A stretch of 64,000 bases of DNA from the NCBI RefSeq assembly GCF_002355415.1, contig NZ_AP014936.1:1116001-1180000 (forward strand). The letters are read 5' to 3'. The notes below the pieces were generated by a model that made no database searches, was not told the DNA's origin, and saw only the letters and a program-made list of their open reading frames with translations. The position numbers and the translations under genes are program-made. Origin of the DNA: Sulfurifustis variabilis (lineage in GTDB: Bacteria; Pseudomonadota; Gammaproteobacteria; Acidiferrobacterales; Sulfurifustaceae). Each line of letters begins with the position of its first letter. Position 1 is the stretch's first letter. Shown one piece after another: positions 1 to 9,873 of the stretch.

Positions 1-955
1 TGCCCGCTGAGGTGTCCATGGGCGAACGATAAGCGGCGTAAAGGGTCTTGAAAGTACCCAAGCCGGTACCGATTATCGGCGCTCCCTCGTTAACGAATAT
101 CTTCCAGGTCCCCTCCCACAACAATAAGCGTTCACGCACGGAGGCATCCGCCTGAATGTAGGCGGCCGGTTGGGAAGGTATGCCCGACTGCGGCTCCGGG
201 GACCGTATTGCCGGCGACCAACCCACGGCAAGGTAGGCAAAGGCCGCAAGCGCAAGGAAGCGAATTATGCGCGGTCGCGCTCCGGCTATACCGCGGGCCG
301 CCCATGCGGCGAGCGGCAACGTGAGCGCAAGCGCCAAAAGCGCCCCGCGCGACTGCGACATGAAGAGCGCCGCGATCAGAAGCAGGGCGATGCCGAGCAC
401 GACCTTCGGGCTGAAACCTCGCGGCGTCTCGCCGCGAAAATACTGATAGGTCAGTGGCAGGAGAAGCATGTTGAGCAGGGCGCCGAACGCGTTCGGATCG
501 TTGAACGGACCGTGCGCGCGCTCGTGGAAATAGACGTAATCGACGGCCGCCCACACGGCGAGGAAGGCGCCAGCCACCACCAAGGCCCGCCAAAGCTTTC
601 GCCAGGAAGCGTCGCTGTCTCCCTGCAGCGGCCACGCGAGAAACGACACCGGCAGCGCCGCCAGCGTTAGCGCGTGCAGCCAGGAGATGTGTGGATAGAT
701 GCTCCACGCGGGCGAGATCAGGAGCCAAGCCAGATAAGCGATGGCGAGAAGAGAAATCGGCTGAAACCCGGTCCATCCGGACCAGCGGACCGCGGCGACC
801 AGCCAGGCTGCAAGCAGCGCGGCAGTGAGCGAGAAGACGTGCAGGTTATGGGCGGGCCCGAGGTAGAAGGCCGAGGCAACGATGCTGAGGAACAGGAGCC
901 AGACGGAGACCGGTGGAACGCTCCCGTGCTGCGGAGATTGCTGAGCGTCCGACAA
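1..955 (-). CDS. O-antigen-ligase-like membrane protein, probable pilin glycosyltransferase (C-terminus cut by window edge)
   Basis: Translating the minus strand by hand gives an open frame that runs off the left edge. It is a polytopic membrane protein with at least six hydrophobic stretches. It carries hallmarks of the Wzy_C/O-antigen ligase family: FNDPNAFG in a loop, SQSRGALLAL, and ERLLLWEGTWKIF followed by PIIGTGLGTF. Proteins of this family attach a lipid-carried glycan to a protein or lipid A in the periplasm. The gene lies directly downstream of pilA on the same strand, behind the pilA terminator. Members in this position (TfpO/TfpW, PglL) usually glycosylate pilin, so that is the likely role by context. 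No ATG is available at the N-terminus; a TTG at 955 after a weak GAAG is my best start, giving MSDAQQSPQ before the first membrane helix. The family call is solid, the substrate is inference. Confidence 0.78.
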   Translation of the reverse strand, partial: MSDAQQSPQHGSVPPVSVWLLFLSIVASAFYLGPAHNLHVFSLTAALLAAWLVAAVRWSGWTGFQPISLLAIAYLAWLLISPAWSIYPHISWLHALTLAALPVSFLAWPLQGDSDASWRKLWRALVVAGAFLAVWAAVDYVYFHERAHGPFNDPNAFGALLNMLLLPLTYQYFRGETPRGFSPKVVLGIALLLIAALFMSQSRGALLALALTLPLAAWAARGIAGARPRIIRFLALAAFAYLAVGWSPAIRSPEPQSGIPSQPAAYIQADASVRERLLLWEGTWKIFVNEGAPIIGTGLGTFKTLYAAYRSPMDTSAG

Positions 956-994
956 GGCGAGCTTCAGTTGTTGTTTGCGGGTTCCAGAAAAAAG

Positions 995-1020
995 AAAAGC
1001 CAGCGAAATCGCTGGCTTTT
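995..1020 (-). terminator. Rho-independent terminator of pilA
   Basis: A perfect 12-bp inverted repeat (995-1006 with 1009-1020) with a two-base centre lies 18 bp after the pilA stop. On the minus strand it is followed by CTTTTTT. It separates pilA from the ligase-like gene. Confidence 0.85.
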
Positions 1021-1038
1021 CCCAAGCTCCGTGACAGG

Positions 1039-1503
1039 TTACGGGAGACTGGCGTCGGTCGTCCGGCAATTGCTCGGAATGAACTTCACATCCGTGCCGG
1101 AAATAGTAGTCACGCAGGTCCAGCGAATACTGTTGTCGGTGTCAACTTCACCCTGCAGGCCGACCTTCTCGCTGTTCAGCACGCCGTTGATGTTCTGCAT
1201 CGTGGCACTGATGCGCACCAGGCTGGCGCTGGAATCGAACGAGTACCCCATCGCGCTGATGTAGTTCGCGTTCGGTGCCGTGTTGATGCCGGCTTCATCG
1301 GCATCCGCGGGCGGGTTGGGGTTGCTGGCAACGAACTCCGCAACCGAAGCCTTGGCGCCGTCGAGGTACGCGAGCGGCTCAGACACCTTGGAACGCGCGA
1401 TGTACTCCTGATAAGCGGGCAGCGCGATCGCGGCGAGAATGCCGACGATGGCCACCACGATCATCAGTTCGATGAGGGTGAAACCCTTTTGGACTGTTCT
1501 CAT
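1039..1503 (-). CDS. pilA: Type IV major pilin PilA
   Basis: This 154-residue prepilin forms the shaft of the type IV pilus after cleavage and N-methylation by PilD. The leader MRTVQKG ends in the required Gly; mature position 1 is Phe and position 5 is Glu (FTLIELM). The long hydrophobic helix [20 protein letters not shown] follows. Two cysteines near the C-terminus (WTC and SNC) would close the D-region disulfide loop. An upstream in-frame ATG at 1563 exists, but 1503 is chosen because GGAGGC sits just before it and because it gives a normal seven-residue leader. A candidate sigma-54 promoter about 150 bp upstream and the neighbouring pilSR genes fit the classical PilR-RpoN control of pilA. 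Confidence 0.95.
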   Translation of the reverse strand: MRTVQKGFTLIELMIVVAIVGILAAIALPAYQEYIARSKVSEPLAYLDGAKASVAEFVASNPNPPADADEAGINTAPNANYISAMGYSFDSSASLVRISATMQNINGVLNSEKVGLQGEVDTDNSIRWTCVTTISGTDVKFIPSNCRTTDASLP

Positions 1504-1652
1504 GTTGCCTCCAGTTTTAACCTCGTTGAACGAGGGCGTCCCGGAAATAACCGGCCCACTCACTGTGGTACCGTTCTTGGTTGAGCATTTGGCCCTTGGC
1601 GAGTCCCTTCCGGGCCGATGCTTTCCGGAACATCCTCCACTTGGTTTTACTT

Positions 1653-1668
1653 AGCAGCGCCCGTCCCG
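1653..1668 (-). promoter_or_regulatory. Candidate sigma-54 promoter of pilA
   Basis: On the minus strand, CGGGACGGGCGCTGCT aligns with the RpoN consensus TGGCACG-N4-TTGCW. The invariant GG (1667-1666) and GC (1655-1654) are spaced by exactly 10 bp. It departs from consensus at the first T, at the C after GG and at one T of TTGC. Transcription would start near 1643, giving a leader of about 140 nt before pilA. PilR-dependent sigma-54 promoters in front of pilA are established in Pseudomonas. The rest of the 1504-1896 gap holds only the two hairpins listed separately and no convincing gene. Confidence 0.5.
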
Positions 1669-1693
1669 ATGTCAACGCGGGTCCGGGTGCGGC

Positions 1694-1717
1694 CGCCGAT
1701 ACGCGAACGTATCGGCG
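1694..1717. repeat. Perfect 10-bp inverted repeat upstream of the pilA promoter
   Basis: CGCCGATACG and its exact reverse complement are separated by CGAA. There is no T-tract on either side, so a terminator is unlikely. It lies about 30-50 bp upstream of the candidate -24 element, so an operator or structured element is possible. The function is unknown. Confidence 0.5.
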
Positions 1718-1858
1718 TAAAATCATGCAGGGAATATGCCACCGGATTGGTGCGTGGCTGGGGGCGGGCACTACGTTGATCGCCCGATTCGTTGTGCTCG
1801 TCGCGATTTCGGGGTTCGGAACCGGCCCCGCAGAGTCGGACGGAACGGGAGGTGCCGA

Positions 1859-1882
1859 TTTTCGTCAATTTACTGACGAAAA
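1859..1882 (-). terminator. Hairpin just after pilR
   Basis: A perfect 9-bp inverted repeat (TTTTCGTCA and TGACGAAAA, six-base loop) lies 14 bp past the pilR stop. It may end the pilS-pilR transcript, but there is only a weak U-run after the stem, so the call is tentative. Confidence 0.4.
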
Positions 1883-1896
1883 GCGGCTCACGGCCG

Positions 1897-3270
1897 TCAG
1901 GTGATGCCCAGTTTCTCGAGCTTGTAGCGCAGCGCCCGAAAGCTGATCCCCAGCAGCTTGGCCGCCGCGGTCTTGTTCTGGCTGGTGCGCGCCAGGGCGC
2001 TCTCGATGGCGACCCGCTCGATCCGCTCGAGGTAGTCGTCGAGGGATTCCTCGCCGGACAGGAGGTTCTCGGTCTCGCGCTCTTCCTGGGAGGCGACAGG
2101 GAGCTGCAGGTCCTCCGGCGTGATTTCGCTGCCGTTACACAGCGTGAGGGCGCGTTCGAGCACGTTTTCGAGCTCGCGCACGTTGCCCGGGAAGCCGTAA
2201 CGCGTGAGTACGCCCTGGGCATCGGGCGTGAGCGCAGGCGGTTTCAGACCCATGTTGCCCGCCAGCCGGCCGCAGAGCTGGTCGGCCAGCAGCGGGATGT
2301 CCTCGGCGCGCTCCCGAAGGGGAGGAATGTGCAGCTGAATCACGTTCAGCCGGTAATAAAGATCCTGCCGAAACCGGCCCTGCCGGACCAGCTCGTTCAG
2401 GTCCTTGTGGGTCGCGCAGACGACGCGCACGTCGACCTTGATCTCCGTCTGGGAGCCGACCGGCCGGATGGACTTCTCCTGGATCGCGCGCAGGAGCTTC
2501 ACCTGCATCGTGAGCGGCAGGTCGCCGACCTCGTCGAGGAACAGCGTGCCCGCGTCCGCGGCCTTGAACAGCCCCTCCTTGTCCTGCACGGCGCCCGTGA
2601 AGCTGCCTTTCTTGTGCCCGAAGAACTCGCTTTCCATGAGCTGTTCCGGGATCGCGCCGCAATTGACGGGCACGAACGGTTTGTCGCTGCGCGGGCCGAG
2701 CTCGTGAATCAGGCGCGCGGCAAGCTCCTTGCCGGTCCCGGATTCCCCGCTGATGTAGACCGGTGCCTGTCCCCGCGCGAGGCGCTCGATCATTCCCCGC
2801 ACCTTCTGCATCGCCTCGGACTCGCCGAGCAGCCGACGCGTGGCCGGTGACGCCGTCGCGGCCTGGCCGGCGACGGCCGCCGTGAGGGTGGGCGACTGCG
2901 CGACCCGGAGGGCGGACCGGACGATGTTGCGCAGGTCGTTGAGGTCGAGGGGCTTGGAGACGAAGTCGAAGGCGCCCGCCTTGAGCGCGGCGACCGCCGT
3001 TTCCATGTTGCCGTACGCGGTGATGACGGCGACGGGGAGATAGGGGTATTTGTCCTGGAGGAAGCGGACCAGCTCGATGCCGTTTCCGTCGGGCAGGCGC
3101 ATGTCGGTCAGGCACAGGTCGAACTTGAATTCATCCAGGAGGTACTTCGCCTCCTCGATGTTCGAGGCAGTACGGGTCTCCAAATTCATGCGGCCGAGGG
3201 TCAGCTCCAGGACCTCCCGGATGTCGGGCTCGTCGTCGACGACGAGCACCTGATGCTTGGGCTTGCTCAT
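1897..3270 (-). CDS. pilR: Sigma-54-dependent response regulator PilR
   Basis: This 457-residue NtrC-family activator receives phosphate from PilS and switches on pilA with RpoN. The receiver domain (about 1-120) has Asp12/Asp13, the phospho-acceptor Asp56 (LTDMRLP) and Lys106. The AAA+ domain (about 150-390) has Walker A GESGTGKE near 175 and the sigma-54-contacting loop GSFTGA, a common variant of GAFTGA. The C-terminus carries a Fis-type helix-turn-helix (NKTAAAKLLGISFRALRYKL). The start overlaps the pilS stop as ATGA, so the pair is translationally coupled. The length is normal for PilR. Confidence 0.95.
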   Translation of the reverse strand: MSKPKHQVLVVDDEPDIREVLELTLGRMNLETRTASNIEEAKYLLDEFKFDLCLTDMRLPDGNGIELVRFLQDKYPYLPVAVITAYGNMETAVAALKAGAFDFVSKPLDLNDLRNIVRSALRVAQSPTLTAAVAGQAATASPATRRLLGESEAMQKVRGMIERLARGQAPVYISGESGTGKELAARLIHELGPRSDKPFVPVNCGAIPEQLMESEFFGHKKGSFTGAVQDKEGLFKAADAGTLFLDEVGDLPLTMQVKLLRAIQEKSIRPVGSQTEIKVDVRVVCATHKDLNELVRQGRFRQDLYYRLNVIQLHIPPLRERAEDIPLLADQLCGRLAGNMGLKPPALTPDAQGVLTRYGFPGNVRELENVLERALTLCNGSEITPEDLQLPVASQEERETENLLSGEESLDDYLERIERVAIESALARTSQNKTAAAKLLGISFRALRYKLEKLGIT

Positions 3271-4934
3271 GCGTTAGTGTTGTTCGGTGTATCGTCCGCC
3301 CGGACCATCGTGATCCGGAAGCGGCTTCCCACGCCGCCTTCGCCAGGGAAATAATCGAGCGAGGCGCCGTTGCCCTCGCACAGCTCTCTAGCAATATATA
3401 GGCCAAGCCCGGTCCCTTTGGGGCTCGTCGTGAAGAACGGATCGAATATGTTGTCGGCGATCGCCGCCGGCACGCCCGTTCCCCAGTCCACGACCTCCAG
3501 GAAAGGGCGGCCCTCCGGATCCCGGCCCGTCATCAGCTTGATCAGCGGCGTCCCCGTGAACGGAGGGCTGTGACGGAGAGCGTTCTGCGAAAGGTTCGTG
3601 ACCACCTGCGACAATTGGTCCGGATCGAACAGAATCTCGACGTTCGGTCCCACCTGGCTGAACACCTCCGTGGGAATCCGGACGGTCTCGCAGTAGGCGG
3701 CGATGAACTCGCGGACCCAGCTCTCGAGATCGAGCCGCATCGCGTTGATGCGGTCACGGCGGCTGAGCTGCGTGACGTTCTCGACGATCACGTTCATCCG
3801 GCGACCCTGCTCTTCGATGATCTTGGTGAGGCGGCGCTGTTCGCTGCTTTCCGATACGGTTTCGCCGAGCAGCTGTGCCGCGTTCGTGATGGCGCCGAGC
3901 GGATTGCGGATCTCGTGAGCGATGCTGGCGGTGAGGCGCGCGAGCGCCGCCATCTTGAGCTGCTGGGCCTGCTGCTTGAGCGCCGCCATGTCCTCGAGGA
4001 AGATCAGTGCGCCCGTTTCTTTGCCGTTGCCGAGCGGCACAAAGCGGGGCAGTAGCGTGTAGCCCGCCCGGGTGACCAGCGGTTTGCGTCCGCCCTGCAC
4101 GGGGGTGTTGCTGACCCACTGAAACAGCTGGATGGCCAGGTCGGGGGAAACCTCGCTCAGGGAGACCCGGCGGTCGGGCAACGCGCGCAGCCCGAGAAAC
4201 CGCTGCGCCGCCTGGTTGAGGAAGCGCAGGTCTCCGGCATGGTCGCAGGCGAGTACGCCGGACTGCATCCGCTGGATGATGATCTCGTTGATCTGCGCGA
4301 GGCTGGCCAGATCCACCCCGCGCCGCTCCGCGAGCGCTTCGGTGGCGCGCAGGCGCGCGGCGAGCGTGTAACCCAGAAAGGCAGTGGCGAACAGGCCCAC
4401 GCCCAGGATGCCAACCTGCGGGTAGCCTTCGACGTGGTTGGGATTGATCACGCCCTCGGTCAACAGCTCCCACGAGTGTTCGAGGATCGCCGCCACCGTG
4501 GCGAGCGCCGCGTAGAAGATGCTGACGCGCTTGCCGAGTATGAGGCTGCTGCCGGCGATGGCGACGATGAGAAGCAGCCCGAGCCCGCTCGATAGCCCGC
4601 CGCTCGCGTGCATCAAGAGCGTGAGCAGGGCGACGTCGGCGAAGGCGAGCACGCTCACCTGGCTTTCGAAATCCAGCCGACGAGAGCGGATCGTCTGCAT
4701 GGCGACGAGCGCGAGCACGAAGTAGGCGACGCTCGCTAGCTGAAAAAGCACCGGCGAGTTCTCGCCGAATGGCGGGAGCGTGCGGACGGTAAGGCTGACG
4801 CCGAGGGCCGCCGCGGCGAGGGCAAGGCGGTAGAGGTTGAAAAAGCCCAGTATCTTCCAGTTCTGGACCGCGGCGATGGGCACGGCCGCGGGGCTCAACC
4901 CGAACGAGGAGAGCGTCCTTTGAAGCGCCGGCAT
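3267..4934 (-). CDS. pilS: Pilus sensor histidine kinase PilS
   Basis: This 555-residue inner-membrane kinase has about six N-terminal membrane segments (roughly residues 30-190), a PAS-like domain with LACDHAGDLRFLN (about 220-330), a dimerisation and phospho-acceptor helix SIAHEIRNPLGAITN with the histidine near 340, and an HATPase domain with NALRHS, DWGTGVP and GTGLGLYIA. In Pseudomonas PilS monitors pilin in the membrane and controls PilR; the same role is likely here. It overlaps pilR by 4 bp. Its membrane-embedded N-terminus is typical of PilS and unlike ordinary two-helix sensor kinases. Confidence 0.93.
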   Translation of the reverse strand: MPALQRTLSSFGLSPAAVPIAAVQNWKILGFFNLYRLALAAAALGVSLTVRTLPPFGENSPVLFQLASVAYFVLALVAMQTIRSRRLDFESQVSVLAFADVALLTLLMHASGGLSSGLGLLLIVAIAGSSLILGKRVSIFYAALATVAAILEHSWELLTEGVINPNHVEGYPQVGILGVGLFATAFLGYTLAARLRATEALAERRGVDLASLAQINEIIIQRMQSGVLACDHAGDLRFLNQAAQRFLGLRALPDRRVSLSEVSPDLAIQLFQWVSNTPVQGGRKPLVTRAGYTLLPRFVPLGNGKETGALIFLEDMAALKQQAQQLKMAALARLTASIAHEIRNPLGAITNAAQLLGETVSESSEQRRLTKIIEEQGRRMNVIVENVTQLSRRDRINAMRLDLESWVREFIAAYCETVRIPTEVFSQVGPNVEILFDPDQLSQVVTNLSQNALRHSPPFTGTPLIKLMTGRDPEGRPFLEVVDWGTGVPAAIADNIFDPFFTTSPKGTGLGLYIARELCEGNGASLDYFPGEGGVGSRFRITMVRADDTPNNTNA

Positions 4935-4986
4935 GCTACTCGATTAGCACAGATTATTAGGTTAGGCAAAAGGCGCTCGCCGAACG

Positions 4987-5220
4987 TCAGCGGTGGGCCG
5001 CTCGATAGTGTTCCTCGGAGCAGTAGGCCGCACCCTCGCGCACAATCGCCTCGTGCTCAGGGACGTGCAAGCCGCAGTGGGCGCAGGGAAGCATGCGGGG
5101 GACGGCGGGACGGTGCGGTCGCTCGGTCAGGCCGCGGTAACGGGCAATGACCGAACGGACGAGGCGGATCGCCAGCCAGATGAGGATGGCGATGACGATG
5201 ATGCGGACGAGTTGCCCCAT
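4987..5220 (-). CDS. PP0621-family small membrane-anchored zinc-binding-type protein
   Basis: This 77-residue protein has one N-terminal membrane helix (LVRIIVIAILIWLAIRLV), a basic linker, and a cysteine cluster MLPCAHCGLHVP followed by AYCSEEHY. The CxxC...C pattern suggests metal binding. Genes of the PP0621 family are often found next to pilS, as here, but I know of no established function. It is probably co-oriented with pilSR, with a 52-bp gap to the pilS start. Confidence 0.75.
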   Translation of the reverse strand: MGQLVRIIVIAILIWLAIRLVRSVIARYRGLTERPHRPAVPRMLPCAHCGLHVPEHEAIVREGAAYCSEEHYRAAHR

Positions 5221-5340
5221 CGGCCCGTTCGATCAGGACGCCGGCGGACAGTCAGGCGCCCGCCGGCAGCCGCACACACCCGAAAGTCGGGTCCGCGGGC
5301 TTCGGCATCGAGCGGTTCTGGACAGGGACGGCATGCGCGC

Positions 5341-5417
5341 TGGTCGGGGTGAGAGGATTTGAACCTCCGGCCCCTTGCTCCCGAAGCAAGTGCTCTACCA
5401 GGCTGAGCTACACCCCG
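5341..5417 (-). tRNA. tRNA-Pro (CGG anticodon)
   Basis: On the minus strand the 77-nt sequence folds as a complete cloverleaf. The acceptor CGGGGTG pairs with CACCCCG, the anticodon loop is TTCGGGA (CGG), the T-loop is GGTTCAAATCC and the CCA end is encoded. The 5' end lies only 4 nt after the ispB stop codon and there is no terminator between them, so it is probably cut from an ispB read-through transcript. Confidence 0.97.
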
Positions 5418-5421
5418 AGGG

Positions 5422-6390
5422 TCAGTGATTGCGGTGAACGGAGAAAAACGTGAGGTCGAGGAGCGCCTGCTTGAAAGGTGACTCGGGAAGCGAAGCCACC
5501 GCCTGCTTCGCCAGCGCCGCCTCCGCCTCGGCCGTGCGCGCAGTGTATGCGATGGACCCGGTCGATTCAATGGCGTCCATGACCCGTTCGAAGAGGCCTA
5601 CGTCGCCCCGCCGAATGGCGTCGCGAATGAGCTCGCGCTGGCCGGCGCTGCCGGTGCGCAGCGCGTGAATGAGGGGAAGAGTCGGCTTACCCTCGGAAAG
5701 GTCGTCGCCGACGTTCTTCCCGAGCGCGGGGTTGTTGCGAGCGTAATCGAGGGCGTCGTCGACGAGCTGGAAGGCCGTGCCGAGGTGCATGCCGAAGCGG
5801 CCCATGGCGTCCTCGATCTCGGGCCCCTTTCCGCTGACGACGGCGGCGAGCCGTCCGGCCGCCTCGAACAGCTTCGCGGTCTTGCTCCGAATGACCTCGA
5901 TGTACCGCTCCTCCGTGGTCTCGGGGTCGTGGCAGTTGAGCAGCTGGAGTACTTCGCCGCGCGCGATCGTGTTGGTGGTATGCGCGAGTATCTCCATCAC
6001 CCGCATGTTGTCGACGTCGACCATCATCTCGAAGGCGCGCGAATACAGAAAATCGCCCACCAGTACGCTGGCCTCATTGCCCCAGATCGTGTTGGCCGTC
6101 GATTGCCCGCGGCGCATCTCCGAGGCGTCGACCACGTCGTCGTGCAGGAGGGTGGCGGTGTGGATGAACTCGATAATCGCGGCGAGCAGGACGTGATGTG
6201 GCCCCCCGTAGCCGAGGGAGCGCGCGCCGAGGAGGACCAGCATCGGGCGCAGGCGCTTGCCGCCGCTACCGACGATATACGCGGCGAGCTGGTTGATCAG
6301 GGCGACGTCGGACTGCAGCCGGCGGGAGATTTCCCGGTTGACGGCCTCAAGGTCGTCGCGGACGAGGGCCTTGATGGCGTCGAAATCCAT
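5422..6390 (-). CDS. ispB: Octaprenyl/polyprenyl diphosphate synthase IspB
   Basis: This 322-residue long-chain trans-prenyl transferase makes the isoprenoid side chain of ubiquinone. It has the first aspartate-rich motif LLHDDVVDASE, the second one LVDDALDYARN, and GGKRLRPMLVLL for the homoallylic substrate. An in-frame ATG at 6471 would add 27 residues, but it lies upstream of the candidate promoter, so the start at 6390 (MDFDAIKALV) is chosen and gives the usual family length. The gene is divergent from rplU, a very common arrangement in Gammaproteobacteria. Confidence 0.95.
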   Translation of the reverse strand: MDFDAIKALVRDDLEAVNREISRRLQSDVALINQLAAYIVGSGGKRLRPMLVLLGARSLGYGGPHHVLLAAIIEFIHTATLLHDDVVDASEMRRGQSTANTIWGNEASVLVGDFLYSRAFEMMVDVDNMRVMEILAHTTNTIARGEVLQLLNCHDPETTEERYIEVIRSKTAKLFEAAGRLAAVVSGKGPEIEDAMGRFGMHLGTAFQLVDDALDYARNNPALGKNVGDDLSEGKPTLPLIHALRTGSAGQRELIRDAIRRGDVGLFERVMDAIESTGSIAYTARTAEAEAALAKQAVASLPESPFKQALLDLTFFSVHRNH

Positions 6391-6421
6391 GCGGCTCGGG
6401 CGGGCGGAAATGAGGCCGGGG

Positions 6422-6450
6422 ATGCTAGGTAGGGTGCCCGGGGCTGTCAA
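6422..6450 (-). promoter_or_regulatory. Sigma-70 promoter of ispB
   Basis: On the minus strand a perfect -35 TTGACA (6450-6445) is followed after exactly 17 bp by TAGCAT (6427-6422). Transcription would start near 6415, 25 nt before the chosen ispB start. Its -35 box lies 8 bp from that of the divergent rplU promoter. Confidence 0.75.
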
Positions 6451-6458
6451 GCGATCAA

Positions 6459-6487
6459 TTGACCGTCCCACCGCTCGCCGCTAGAAT
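6459..6487 (+). promoter_or_regulatory. Sigma-70 promoter of rplU-rpmA
   Basis: TTGACC (6459-6464), a 17-bp spacer and TAGAAT (6482-6487). The start site would be near 6494, with a leader of about 55 nt to rplU. Confidence 0.75.
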
Positions 6488-6549
6488 TGCGGGCCTTTTA
6501 CGCACCCGGTCGGGCCATGCGCGGCCGGTCTTTCCAGGAGAAGGTCATC

Positions 6550-6897
6550 ATGTACGCGGTCATCGAGAGCGGCGGCAAGCAGTACCGGGTCGCCCCGGGC
6601 GACGTCATTCGAGTCGAGCGCCTGGCGGTCCCGGCGGGCGAGTCCCTCGACCTCGACCGCGTGCTCCTCGTCGCGGACGGGGAGCAGACGCGGGTGGGCA
6701 GCCCGGTGGTCGACGGCGTCACCGTCACGGCAAAGGTGCGGGCGCATGGCCGCGGCGAGAAGGTCCGGATCTTCAAGTTCCGCCGCCGGAAGAACTCGCG
6801 CCGGCAGGCCGGACATCGGCAGGACTACACCGAGCTCGAGATCACGCAGGTCGCCGGCGTCTCCGCCAGGGCGGACGAAGCGGCCGCGACGGCCTGA
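6550..6897 (+). CDS. rplU: 50S ribosomal protein L21
   Basis: This 115-residue protein is a 23S rRNA-binding component of the large subunit. The start MYAVIESGGKQYRV and the region KFRRRKNSRRQAGHRQ are diagnostic of L21. A strong AGGAGAAGG precedes the ATG at 6550; the earlier ATG at 6487 overlaps the promoter and is rejected. It is followed by rpmA after 18 bp, with which it is surely co-transcribed. The Ala-rich tail is slightly longer than in E. coli. Confidence 0.97.
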   Translation: MYAVIESGGKQYRVAPGDVIRVERLAVPAGESLDLDRVLLVADGEQTRVGSPVVDGVTVTAKVRAHGRGEKVRIFKFRRRKNSRRQAGHRQDYTELEITQVAGVSARADEAAATA

Positions 6898-6915
6898 GAC
6901 ACAGGAGAAACTCAC

Positions 6916-9396
<2,481 letters not shown>

Positions 9397-9486
9397 GAAA
9401 GGGCTACCTGAGGAAGGGGTGCGGCGCAGGGAAAGGGAAAATCGGCCGTCCCCCCTTGGCGGGCGCGAGCACCCGAAGCCGAACGG

Positions 9487-9753
9487 TCAGGCGCCGATGC
9501 GCCGGATCCGCTCGTTCAAGCGACTCTTGTAGCGGGCCGCCGCGTTCTTGTGCACCAGTCCCTTGCCGGCCAGCCGGTCGATCATGGAGCTCGCGGACCG
9601 GAAGGCGGTCGCGGCCCCGTCCTTGTCTTTGGCCTCGATGGCCTTGAGCACCTTCTTCACCTGAGTGCGCATGAGCGAACGCCGGGCGGTGTTGTGGGCG
9701 CGATGCTTTTCGGCCTGGCGGGCGCGCTTCTTCGCTTGTGCGGTATTGGCCAA
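9487..9753 (-). CDS. rpsT: 30S ribosomal protein S20 (UUG start)
   Basis: This 88-residue primary rRNA-binding protein of the small subunit reads MANTAQAKKRARQAEKHRAHN and ends RIRRIGA. The correct start is TTG at 9753, which gives the normal S20 N-terminus; the ATG at 9786 would add an unrelated 11 residues and coincides with the promoter. E. coli rpsT also uses UUG, and this weak start is part of its autogenous control, so the same control is plausible here. Confidence 0.95.
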   Translation of the reverse strand: MANTAQAKKRARQAEKHRAHNTARRSLMRTQVKKVLKAIEAKDKDGAATAFRSASSMIDRLAGKGLVHKNAAARYKSRLNERIRRIGA

Positions 9754-9785
9754 GGGTCTGTCTCGGTCGGCTGTAAAGGCGCGCA

Positions 9786-9814
9786 ACTATGCGGATTTCG
9801 TCCATTCTTGTCAA
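9786..9814 (-). promoter_or_regulatory. Sigma-70 promoter of rpsT
   Basis: On the minus strand a perfect TTGACA (9814-9809) is followed after 17 bp by CATAGT (9791-9786). The predicted start is near 9779, giving a leader of about 26 nt to the UUG codon. Confidence 0.65.
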
Positions 9815-9873
9815 TCCCGCGGATTGCCCCCGTGGATAACGTATGATCCGCTTCTCCGACCATAATCCGTTCC

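Noticed and set aside
1581-1904. Plus-strand frame of about 107 codons between pilA and pilR
   Set aside because: It covers the sigma-54 promoter and two hairpins, has no ribosome site and no recognisable product.
5220-5340. Terminator after tRNA-Pro
   Set aside because: Two GC-rich inverted repeats are present but neither is followed by a T-run on the minus strand, so I do not call one.
5127-5570. Minus-strand frame containing GVAQPGRALASGARGRRFKS
   Set aside because: The peptide is the translation of tRNA-Pro and runs into ispB; it is a known false ORF type.
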